From Bacteroidales bacterium (GTDB lineage Bacteria; Bacteroidota; Bacteroidia; Bacteroidales; DTU049): 32,108 nucleotides of DNA. This document shows, piece by piece, positions 7,017 through 14,594 of the stretch. A program made the position numbers and the translations under genes. The notes beneath the pieces are model-generated. The model saw only the letters and a list, made by a program, of their open reading frames with translations. It had not been told where the DNA came from and ran no database searches. Every line of letters starts with the position of its first letter. Within the stretch, counting starts at the first letter, position 1. The stretch covers positions 1 to 32,108 of the forward strand of contig JAFGWG010000222.1 in the NCBI GenBank assembly GCA_016937255.1, written 5' to 3'.

Positions 7017-8468
7017 CTATTCAATTACAAGTTTTTTAAGAACTTTAGTATTATCAAGGGTAATTTCAAGAATGTAGATTCCTTTAGGAATTGCATTGAG
7101 ATTTATATCTCTTGATGTGGCATTTGTTTTCTCAGCATAAACAATACGACCGGAAATATCGATGATTTCTATCGCTTGCATTTGTTGATTACCCTGAATT
7201 ACATCAATATGGATAAAATTGGATGCAGGATTGGGGAATACCGATATTATTTTCTCATTGGATAATTCATCAAAACCAGCCTGAGAGATAAGTCCATTGG
7301 ACATGGCCATTCTAGGAGTCAGGTACCAAATAATGGTATCAATATAAGCCAGGGCTTTGGTTTTAGACATATCAGGGTTTGTTATGATAGAGTTGCTATT
7401 ATTGATGCAAGTTGTATCCCACCATTGCCATGGAGCAAATTCAACACCTGATCGTGGCATGGGAAATAAACCATCCCTGCCATTGTTTCTTGAGTTCGCA
7501 ATTTGCGTTATCGGATCATTGAACCCGGCATTAATATACACATCGTTGTTCCCAAGGGTATTAGAAATTCTTTGAATATCGTAAGAACCGCTTACGTTGA
7601 TTAGAAAATCACCGGTAACCTGCACAATCACAGCTCCGAATGAATATGGACGAAAAGGATCATAAGGGCAATGAATGGATGCCATAGGAGGTTCACCTGC
7701 TTCAATCCACGTACTGTCGCCGGCTACGCCACCAAGATTGCCGATGAAACTAAGATCTGATGAATAGGTTGGATAATTGGCTATATTCAACGGACGAGCC
7801 TGAGTGCCATAACTATTTCCTGACAGAGAAGTATCAATATACGACTGAGTGGTTGAAGGGTTGATGAATTTTGCAAGCGATATTTCATCATAACTGTCTA
7901 AACAACCTGCTGCAACTGCACAAAATGCCCCGCTTCCTTCTCCAATCACGGAGAATTTATCATTTGCAATTGAATACGGATTTCCATTGTCGTAACTCCA
8001 TTTGAAGAAGCGAACAGCGTTTCTGATATCCTGCACAACACGATAGAAAGCGTTTAGATAGGTTCCTGTTCTAGTGTTTTGATCACCCGACACCGGATTC
8101 CAGCCCATTCTGTAATCAATAGCAGCCACCACATAGCCATATTTTGCCAACTCTGTGCACAACACTACAATTTGAGAATCGGTTTTGGTTCCTGTACAGT
8201 ATCCATTTATCGGAACAGGCAGAAATGACCCCCCATGCACAACAATGACAACAGGTCTTTCAGCAGCAGTGTCTCCTGCAGGTTCATACAAATCAAGTTT
8301 CAAATTCAGGTTGGTCGGCATGCCTGTTATAACATCAATATTGGCTCCGTAAGTGATGTCGGCTGTAGTATCAACAGTACTGAAAACCTCGTCGATATAG
8401 CGCGTTTGAGCCTGAAGGTTTGTTAGGAAAAAGGCAAGTAAAGAGAAAAAAGCAATTATTATTTTCAT
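7017..8468 (-). CDS. Secreted alpha/beta-hydrolase (esterase-like) with T9SS type A sorting domain
   Basis: 483 residues. Signal peptide 1-20 (ending LQAQ). The core is an alpha/beta hydrolase of carboxylesterase type: LKLDLYEPAGD, the oxyanion motif VIVVHGGSF, YGYVVAAIDYRMGW, DIRNAVRFFK. The nucleophile elbow reads IGEGSGAF (residues about 175-182). Lined up with the usual G-E-S-A-G, the serine position is glycine and S179 is one residue later, so the active serine is shifted or absent. Residues about 405-483 are a type A T9SS tail (VFPNPASNFIHIDV, IIDISGRIVY, IPKGIYILEI, KKLVIE). The product should thus be exported by the SEC then T9SS route and stay on the surface or be released. Its substrate is unknown. 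Confidence 0.87.
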   Translation of the reverse strand: MKIIIAFFSLLAFFLTNLQAQTRYIDEVFSTVDTTADITYGANIDVITGMPTNLNLKLDLYEPAGDTAAERPVVIVVHGGSFLPVPINGYCTGTKTDSQIVVLCTELAKYGYVVAAIDYRMGWNPVSGDQNTRTGTYLNAFYRVVQDIRNAVRFFKWSYDNGNPYSIANDKFSVIGEGSGAFCAVAAGCLDSYDEISLAKFINPSTTQSYIDTSLSGNSYGTQARPLNIANYPTYSSDLSFIGNLGGVAGDSTWIEAGEPPMASIHCPYDPFRPYSFGAVIVQVTGDFLINVSGSYDIQRISNTLGNNDVYINAGFNDPITQIANSRNNGRDGLFPMPRSGVEFAPWQWWDTTCINNSNSIITNPDMSKTKALAYIDTIIWYLTPRMAMSNGLISQAGFDELSNEKIISVFPNPASNFIHIDVIQGNQQMQAIEIIDISGRIVYAEKTNATSRDINLNAIPKGIYILEITLDNTKVLKKLVIE

Positions 8469-8649
8469 ATTAGTAAGATTTGGAATTGATAGGATAAAAA
8501 TACAATAATAATTGAAAACAGAACTAAATCATGTATTGACTAGCTTGGCAAAACATCTATTTATATGTTTCTTGCAGAAGAATTACTCATTTTAAGGCTT
8601 GTTGTATAAATTTCACCACGATAATCAGCGTCTTTTAATCAATTTTCAC

Positions 8650-8657
8650 TATTTTCG
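8650..8657 (+). promoter_or_regulatory. Possible -7 promoter box for the phosphofructokinase gene
   Basis: The octamer tattttcg is one base off TAnnTTTG and lies 19 bases before the ATG, inside a divergent 207-base gap shared with the hydrolase gene. No convincing -33 box was found. Confidence 0.35.
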
Positions 8658-8675
8658 CATAAGAAAATAACTACT

Positions 8676-9908
8676 ATGAGAGAGCATAAACTTTATCAAG
8701 GAAAAACACTGGCAATTCTTACCGGAGGCGGCGATACACCCGCGTTGAATTCAAGTATTGAAAGTATTCGTAATCGTGCGCAACTATTAGGATATAATGT
8801 ATATGGCGTTCGCCACGGTTGGCGAGGTCTTCTGGGCGATGGAGATGTGGTAGATCTTACCAACCAGCCTTATGATGGTTATTATGGCGGAACTGCACTG
8901 CGCTCCAGCCGTACAAACCCATTCCCTTCAAAAAAGAATCCTGAAAATCGTGTGCCTCAGATTTTGAAGAATTTTGAGCGCTATAAAATAGATGTTTTGG
9001 TAAGCATTGGTGGCGATGATACCAATGGTGCTGCAAAACGGTTATACGAAACGGAAGGAATTCCTGTAATTGGATTCCCAAAAACCATTGATAATGACCT
9101 GCGTACACGTACCATTCACCATTACGGAAATTTAGAAATTGAAGCGGTAATGTGTCCTGGTTATCCATCTGCACTTAAAGGTGTAATGGAAATGACTCAG
9201 CGCATTAAAACCACTGCAGAATCTCATTCACGCGTTATGGTACTTGAAGTTATGGGCCGCGATGCCGGTTGGCTCGTTGGTGGTTCTGCGTATGGACAAG
9301 CTGATTTAATTTTAATACCTGAGTATGAGATGGATAAAAGCCGTAAGTCATTTTTCTTGGAGCAAGTGAAGGAAAAATACCTGCGCAGTAAAAATAAATC
9401 GTTGATTATTGCAGTTTCTGAAGGTGTAAAATGGTATATGGATGACACAGAAAAGACCGATGTAGTATATGCCAGTACAGAATTAGATGAATATGGTCAT
9501 CCTCGATTAGGAGGAATTAGTGGCGTTATTGCATCCGAAATTTCAAATAAACTTGGCATTGAAGCTCGTGCACAATCTATTGGATATTTTGCACGCTCCG
9601 GCGAGTGTCGTTTATATGATCGTAAACTCACTTCTACATTGGCCGATAAGGTTGTTGACCTCCTTCTTCGTGAAGATTACGGTAAAATGCCTGTTTTGAA
9701 AAATATGGTTCGTTATCCCGAATTGGAAGAATTCAATACTGATTCCATTGATATGGGTAATATTGGCAACCAGCCATTACCAGAGGTATATTATGATATA
9801 GATGAATTCCGTTTCAATGATGCCTATTACGATTTTATGCATCATATTTTGGGTGATCGCAGTTTTAGAGATTTCAATGTAGATTTTCCAACTGTTTTGG
9901 CTCAGTAA
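8676..9908 (+). CDS. Phosphofructokinase, probably pyrophosphate-dependent
   Basis: 410 residues of the PfkA superfamily, phosphorylating fructose 6-phosphate to the 1,6-bisphosphate in glycolysis. TGGGDTPALN near the start is the phosphate-binding loop. GGDDTN at 112-117 has Asp where ATP enzymes have Gly (GGDGS), and PKTIDND at 135-141 has Lys where they have Gly (PGTIDND). Both changes are the recorded marks of pyrophosphate-dependent enzymes, in which they block ATP and bind pyrophosphate. D139 in TIDND is the catalytic base, and MGRDAGWLVGG (193-203) binds the sugar phosphate. The 410-residue length is over the 320 of short ATP enzymes. The enzyme would be reversible. It is followed after 19 bases by the peptidase gene. 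No allosteric site call is possible. Confidence 0.92.
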   Translation: MREHKLYQGKTLAILTGGGDTPALNSSIESIRNRAQLLGYNVYGVRHGWRGLLGDGDVVDLTNQPYDGYYGGTALRSSRTNPFPSKKNPENRVPQILKNFERYKIDVLVSIGGDDTNGAAKRLYETEGIPVIGFPKTIDNDLRTRTIHHYGNLEIEAVMCPGYPSALKGVMEMTQRIKTTAESHSRVMVLEVMGRDAGWLVGGSAYGQADLILIPEYEMDKSRKSFFLEQVKEKYLRSKNKSLIIAVSEGVKWYMDDTEKTDVVYASTELDEYGHPRLGGISGVIASEISNKLGIEARAQSIGYFARSGECRLYDRKLTSTLADKVVDLLLREDYGKMPVLKNMVRYPELEEFNTDSIDMGNIGNQPLPEVYYDIDEFRFNDAYYDFMHHILGDRSFRDFNVDFPTVLAQ

Positions 9909-9927
9909 TTTTCTTAAAAATCTGGTT

Positions 9928-11364
9928 ATGAGAACTCTAATATTTATATTCGCTATATTTTCTATGTCAATTTTGAATGCTCAACCCGAAGCAGTAGATT
10001 CAAATTTGATGATGGAACATGTGGAATATTTTGCATCTCCTGAACTAGACGGACGCTTGCCCGGCACAGTTGGGTACGAGAAGGCTGTATCATATTCAAT
10101 AGATTATCTTGAAAGTCTTGGTGTAGAATCTTTAGCACCCGGTTACTGGCCTCAGCGCTTTTCTATGGAAACCAATATTATTACAGATGCGAATATGTAT
10201 ATTGGTGATCCGGGTAATGAAGAAGAACTTAAAACCGGTGTCGATTTTTCTGTTCGCGGATACTCAGGTGCAGGTACCCGGCAGTCGGATGTGATTTTTT
10301 GCGGCTATGGATTTGATAATGGCAAATACAACGACTATAAAGATATTGATGTACATGGTAAAATTGTAATGGTCTTCAAAAGCAATCCTCCATTTATTGA
10401 GGATTGTCCAAGAATGTCAATTCGTGAAAAAGCTGATATGGCTTATCAGAAAGGAGCTACAGCCATTATTTTTGTAAGCCAGCCCAATCAGGAAAATCCA
10501 CAGAAACCTATTGGTAGTGTAATGCATGGCGATGGGCCAATGCACGAGGATATGCCACAAGTACAGGTAAGTGTTGAAATTGCAAATCGAATTCTAAAGG
10601 GGAATGGCGAAGATTTATCGAATGTACAAACACAGATTGATGAATCGAAGCAGCCATACAGTTTCAATACAAAAACCAATGCTACTGTTAAGGTTTTTAC
10701 CAAATACAATATGGATGGTAATTGCATGAATATTGCAGGGGTTCTCAGGGGTTCAGATCCTAATTTGAGGGATGAATATATTGTGGTAAGTGCCCATCTC
10801 GATCATGTTGGAAGCATTGGCGATCAGGTATATTATCCCGGTGCCAACGACAATGCCTCCGGAAGTGCGGCGGTACTTGAATTGGCCAGAATTTTTTCAA
10901 CCAAGAAAATGAATTTGAAGCGATCTATTATCTTCATTCTATTTGGAAGTGAAGAAAAAGGACTTGTTGGCTCCGGGTATCTTGCTGATAATTTCCCCAT
11001 TGCAACAGATCAAATTGTGGCTATGTTTAATATGGATTGTATCGGATATGGCGACAGTATAAAAGTAGGCAATGGAAAATCAAATCCCGGACTATGGAAA
11101 ATGGCCATGGAAAATGATTCTTTATACATAAATCGCACTGTGCATAGCACTTGGGGTGGGGGCGGAGCAGACTTAACCCCGTTTCATGATAAAGGAGTAC
11201 CGGGATTGTATTTTGTGACGACAAACTCATATAAATATCTTCATTTACCTGGAGATTTTCCTGAAACGCTGAATGTAGGATTGTATACTGATCTTGTAAG
11301 ATTAGTATCATTACTCTGCTATGATTTGGTGATTGAAGGAGCTGAAGTGCCAAAGGAAGAGTAA
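9928..11364 (+). CDS. Exported M28-family zinc aminopeptidase with PA domain
   Basis: 478 residues with a signal peptide at 1-19 (ending LNAQ). The family cleaves N-terminal residues of peptides using two zinc ions. The ligand set is complete: H290 and the nearby D in SAHLDHVG, D308 in GANDNASG, the pair E342-E343 in GSEEKGLVGS, D370 in NMDCIGYG and H420 in FHDKGVPGLYF. Residues about 110-250 look like an inserted PA (protease-associated) domain (DVIFCGYGFDNG, KGATAIIFVSQ). There is no T9SS tail, so it is probably periplasmic or outer-membrane bound. Close behind the phosphofructokinase gene, so possibly cotranscribed, but there is no functional link I can argue. Confidence 0.9.
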   Translation: MRTLIFIFAIFSMSILNAQPEAVDSNLMMEHVEYFASPELDGRLPGTVGYEKAVSYSIDYLESLGVESLAPGYWPQRFSMETNIITDANMYIGDPGNEEELKTGVDFSVRGYSGAGTRQSDVIFCGYGFDNGKYNDYKDIDVHGKIVMVFKSNPPFIEDCPRMSIREKADMAYQKGATAIIFVSQPNQENPQKPIGSVMHGDGPMHEDMPQVQVSVEIANRILKGNGEDLSNVQTQIDESKQPYSFNTKTNATVKVFTKYNMDGNCMNIAGVLRGSDPNLRDEYIVVSAHLDHVGSIGDQVYYPGANDNASGSAAVLELARIFSTKKMNLKRSIIFILFGSEEKGLVGSGYLADNFPIATDQIVAMFNMDCIGYGDSIKVGNGKSNPGLWKMAMENDSLYINRTVHSTWGGGGADLTPFHDKGVPGLYFVTTNSYKYLHLPGDFPETLNVGLYTDLVRLVSLLCYDLVIEGAEVPKEE

Positions 11365-11431
11365 AAGTGCTGCTTACCGGAATATAGCGTCGCTTTACCG
11401 AATAATGCTTTTAAGAGGCTGATAGTGAATG

Positions 11432-11439
11432 TAATTTTG
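11432..11439 (+). promoter_or_regulatory. Putative -7 promoter box (TAnnTTTG) of the LiaF-LytS-LytTR unit
   Basis: The octamer taattttg matches TAnnTTTG exactly and lies 31 bases before the first gene of the three-gene unit. No clear -33 element is seen. Confidence 0.5.
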
Positions 11440-11470
11440 CTTCAGTAATAAACCTCAAAAAAGCAAAAAA

Positions 11471-12190
11471 ATGGAACGAAAATGCTCACATAGTGACTCA
11501 AAAATGAAAAGAATAGTATTTGGACTTGTTGTAATAACAGCCGGAGTTTTGTGGCTCCTGAGAAATAGTGGTATGCTCGATGATAGTGTATCGCAAATTA
11601 TTTTCTCATGGCCTATGATACTTATTGCATTTGGTTTTATTGGTCTATTCAGTAAACAAAAAGAATTTCCGGTTATTATGCTGCTCGTTGGTGGATTTTT
11701 TCTCTATTCAAATATTTACGATATACCTTTTGAATTCAGAAAAATGTTTTGGCCGGCTTTAATTATTCTTATAGGTATAATGATTACCCTGAAAGCAACA
11801 AAAATTATAGGACCTAAGAAAAAAATTAAAGGCGGTGAGAGAAGCAACGACAGACTTGATGAAACCCATGTATTTGGCGGAAGCGAATTTACCTTACATT
11901 CTAAAAATTTTCAGGGTGGAGAAATCACTGCGGTTTTTGGTGGAGCAAAAATTAATCTCCTCGAATGTGAGCTGGCGGAAGGAGAACACGAAATTGACTT
12001 GACAGCAGTTTTTGGTGGTTTCTCCCTAATTGTACCCAGCACATGGCAAATAAAAGTAGATATTACCAATATTTTTGGCGGTGTTGCTGATAAAAGGATT
12101 TCTTCTGGCGCTATTGATGAAAGTAGAACTTTAGTCATTAAAGGAACTGCCGTATTTGGTGGTGGTGAAATTAAAAGCTCACTCGATTAA
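11471..12190 (+). CDS. LiaF-like membrane protein (DUF5668 plus LiaF C-terminal domain)
   Basis: 239 residues. Four membrane helices fill residues about 13-30, 43-61, 65-83 and 93-111 (DUF5668-like). The tail after residue 125 is a small right-handed beta-structure of the LiaF/cell-wall-active-antibiotic-response kind, with five F-G-G turns (HVFGGSEF, AVFGGAKI, AVFGGFSL, NIFGGVAD, AVFGGGEI). In Bacillus, LiaF holds back the LiaS/LiaR kinase pair until the envelope is stressed. Here it is 2 bases from a kinase gene of another family (LytS), so a similar damping role is an inference. The first ATG gives a cysteine-containing extension, MERKCSHSDSK. The start at the second Met (residue 12) is also possible. 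Confidence 0.85.
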   Translation: MERKCSHSDSKMKRIVFGLVVITAGVLWLLRNSGMLDDSVSQIIFSWPMILIAFGFIGLFSKQKEFPVIMLLVGGFFLYSNIYDIPFEFRKMFWPALIILIGIMITLKATKIIGPKKKIKGGERSNDRLDETHVFGGSEFTLHSKNFQGGEITAVFGGAKINLLECELAEGEHEIDLTAVFGGFSLIVPSTWQIKVDITNIFGGVADKRISSGAIDESRTLVIKGTAVFGGGEIKSSLD

Positions 12191-12192
12191 AC

Positions 12193-13224
12193 ATGAGTCG
12201 CCGCTCATTAATTATAGGATCTTTACTTGTATGGTTGCTTCTTTGTAGCAGCCATACAATTTTGTTTGTATTCGCCTATAATATTCCTCTTAATCTTGCC
12301 ATTGGCGATAGCCTTATAACCAATACGTTCTTGTTTCTCAGCGGATTAGGACTGTTTTTAATGATTCAGTTTGAAGGTAGAAAAACCTCTGGTATTTCAC
12401 ATTTTCTACGTTTAATATTTGGTTATTTTGTGGCTATATCATTGTTTTATATCACCAGTGATCCTATTTTAAGTACTATTGCAGATGGGAAAGGAGAATA
12501 CTCAGTATTATTTGCAGATTCAAGAATTCCAAGGCTTATTATTGCATCGATTTTACTTTTATTGGTGCTTATTATGCTAAGATTGTATCACAATATGCAA
12601 AGTCTTCGTGAAAAGACCGAACAAAGTCTTCGATTGCAATCAATGTTGAAAGAGAGTGAGTTACAGGCTTTGCGCTGGCAAATTAATCCGCATTTTCTTT
12701 TTAATAGTCTGAATTCGATTAGTTCATTAACCATGAGCGATGCTGAAAAAGCACGAAATATGATTATCAAATTGAGTGAGTTACTCAGATATTCATTGAA
12801 AAAAGATATGGATGCAATGACTACTTTACAGTCTGAATTACAGCATCTTAAGCTATATACCGATATTGAAAAAATTCGTTTTGGCGAACGTTTACATTTT
12901 GAAAGCATAACTCCTGATGAATGTATGGATGCAAAACTGCCGTTTCTTATTCTGCAACCTTTAATTGAAAATGCAATTAAACATGGCGTGTATAGTACAG
13001 AACAGATTTGCACAGTGAAACTTAAAACTCAATGTTCGTCGAAATTACTAGAGGTTTTTGTAGAGAATTCATACGATGCAGAAGGGAGAAATACTTCGGG
13101 TACGAATACCGGTATTACCAATACAAAAGAGCGAATGAAGCTTATTTACAACGACGAAAGTTTGTGTAAATTCAGAGATAACGGCGAAAATTATCTTGTA
13201 CACTTAAAATTTCCGCAATTATGA
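12193..13224 (+). CDS. LytS-type sensor histidine kinase
   Basis: 343 residues. Four membrane helices at about 5-30, 39-58, 71-88 and 113-131 form the sensor part, with no large outside loop, so it likely senses a membrane-embedded signal or a partner protein. The cytosolic part starts with a coiled coil (TEQSLRLQSMLKESELQAL) and then the His_kinase (PF06580) box WQINPHFLFNSLN with the phosphorylated H167. The N box ILQPLIENAIKHG lies at about 252-264 and the G box GTNTGITNTKERM near 302-314. It starts 2 bases after the LiaF-like gene and overlaps the regulator gene by 4 bases (ATGA), so the three are surely translated together. Confidence 0.93.
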   Translation: MSRRSLIIGSLLVWLLLCSSHTILFVFAYNIPLNLAIGDSLITNTFLFLSGLGLFLMIQFEGRKTSGISHFLRLIFGYFVAISLFYITSDPILSTIADGKGEYSVLFADSRIPRLIIASILLLLVLIMLRLYHNMQSLREKTEQSLRLQSMLKESELQALRWQINPHFLFNSLNSISSLTMSDAEKARNMIIKLSELLRYSLKKDMDAMTTLQSELQHLKLYTDIEKIRFGERLHFESITPDECMDAKLPFLILQPLIENAIKHGVYSTEQICTVKLKTQCSSKLLEVFVENSYDAEGRNTSGTNTGITNTKERMKLIYNDESLCKFRDNGENYLVHLKFPQL

Positions 13225-13961
13225 AAAAACTAAAAGCCATTATTGTTGACGATGAGAAACCCGCAAGGGATATTGTTTTGAATTATCTTGAAAAGAATGA
13301 TAATATAGAGGTAATTGCCACTTGTGAAAATGGTTTTGAAGCATTGAAAGAATTGCAAGAAAATGAAGTTGATTTGATGTTTCTTGATATTCAGATGCCA
13401 AAAATTAGTGGTTTTGAATTGCTCGATGTTTTGGGCGAAAACAAACCAATGGTGGTTTTTTGCACTGCTTATGACGAATATGCTGTGAAAGCCTTTGAAA
13501 AATCGGCTATTGATTATCTGCTTAAACCTTTTTCAAAAGAACGCTTCGACGAGGCTTTAAATAAGGCTTTACAAAACACATCTGGTAAAAAAGATGGAGT
13601 AGAGAAACTTGTATCGCTTAAAAATGAAGATAACCAGGAAATTGAACGCATTATTATTCGCCAAGGCTCAAAAATACATGTGGTTCCCATTACAGAAATC
13701 AGATATATTGAAGCACAAGACGATTACGTAAAAATTTATAGTGAAAAAGGTGATTTTCTGAAAGATAGAACCATGAAGTATTACGAAACAGTCTTAGATG
13801 CAAAAGGTTTTATTAGAATACATCGCAGCCATATTGTGAATATAAACTATATGGACAAAGTAGAATTGTATGAAAAAGACACTCATCTTCTGGTTCTCAA
13901 AAGCGGCGAAAAGCTTAAAGTGAGTAGGGAAGGGTATAAGCGGTTGCGGGAAAGGTTGTAA
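13221..13961 (+). CDS. LytTR-family response regulator
   Basis: 246 residues. The receiver domain (1-120) has the acidic pair D10-D11, phosphoacceptor D56 (LMFLDIQMP), the switch T in FCTAYDEY and K in YLLKPF. A LytTR DNA-binding domain follows from about 140 (IIRQGSKIHVVPITEIRYIEAQDDYVKIY, GFIRIHRSHIVNINYMDKVE, LKVSREGYKRLRERL). LytTR proteins bind direct repeats with a 10-strand beta fold. It is the partner of the overlapping LytS kinase. I do not see a clear pair of LytTR sites in the promoter upstream of the LiaF-like gene by eye. An inverted repeat at 13988-14059 may end its transcript. Confidence 0.95.
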   Translation: MKKLKAIIVDDEKPARDIVLNYLEKNDNIEVIATCENGFEALKELQENEVDLMFLDIQMPKISGFELLDVLGENKPMVVFCTAYDEYAVKAFEKSAIDYLLKPFSKERFDEALNKALQNTSGKKDGVEKLVSLKNEDNQEIERIIIRQGSKIHVVPITEIRYIEAQDDYVKIYSEKGDFLKDRTMKYYETVLDAKGFIRIHRSHIVNINYMDKVELYEKDTHLLVLKSGEKLKVSREGYKRLRERL

Positions 13962-13987
13962 ACTTTGAACTTGAGTTTTGATTAGCT

Positions 13988-14059
13988 GATTAGCAAATGA
14001 GCAGATTATCGGTAACTGAACATTCTGCTAATATTTTCGAATCAGCTGATTTGCTAATC
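13988..14059. repeat. Inverted repeat, possible terminator
   Basis: Two 15-base arms (gattagcaaatgagc at 13988-14002 and gctgatttgctaatc at 14045-14059) pair at 14 of 15 positions around a 42-base loop. It starts 26 bases after the response regulator stop. The core gattagctgattag is repetitive, resembling intergenic AT-rich repeats of other Bacteroidota. Confidence 0.5.
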
Positions 14060-14125
14060 AAAGTTGTGGCTTTTAAGTTTCGGTTTCTCATTTCTAAGTA
14101 CGTTATGTGTTCGCCTTCAACGATT

Positions 14126-14584
14126 TCATGTTAGTTTTTCACCAATCTTTTCATTATTATATCCAGTAAATTTTACAGCTGTTTTAAAATACCCATCATT
14201 TAAATTACCATCATCGTCATATGCATTATCTGGATCCCATTCAAAATCAGAATAATTACCTTCCTTATCCTTGGTTGCTTTCCATTCCAGACCTTCTAAT
14301 TCTATCCCATCAATCACCCTATTCTCACTAAAAGCATACGGGCTATTCCAAGGGAATTTGTTGGAAAGCGGATCAATACTCAAAAAACGACCAAGTCTAG
14401 GATCATGTACACGATAAGCATAGTTGATGCTGTTGCCAGTACCTTTAATCTCATTATCCATTTCCTGCCCCTGGAAGCCAAACCTATACATACTATCATA
14501 TAAGCTGTGATCTTGGTTTATGAAGATTGTATTGGTGAGGAGGTAGCCATATTTTTCTGTGATATACGGTTGAGAGGTCTTCAC
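14126..14584 (-). pseudogene. RHS core-domain remnant (C-terminal fragment)
   Basis: A 152-residue piece starting at GTG (14584), with a stop codon three codons upstream, so there is no room for the RHS repeats themselves. Residues about 30-100 hold the RHS-associated core: FGFQGQEMDNEIKGTGNSINYAYRVHDPRLGRFLSIDPLSNKFP, then SPYAFSENRVIDGIELEGLE. The tail of about 50 residues after the core, rich in Asp and Lys, is short for a toxin domain and I do not recognise it. It follows 10 bases after the OmpA-like gene stop with no visible ribosome binding site. Full RHS proteins run above 1000 residues, so this is a leftover of a larger gene or a transferred cassette end. Confidence 0.7.
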
Positions 14585-14594
14585 GGCTACTCAA

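Noticed and set aside
11365-11430. Direct repeat ttaccg-gaata / tttaccgaata as an operator
   Set aside because: Two short, imperfect copies 25 bases apart, too little to call a LytTR or other regulator site by eye.
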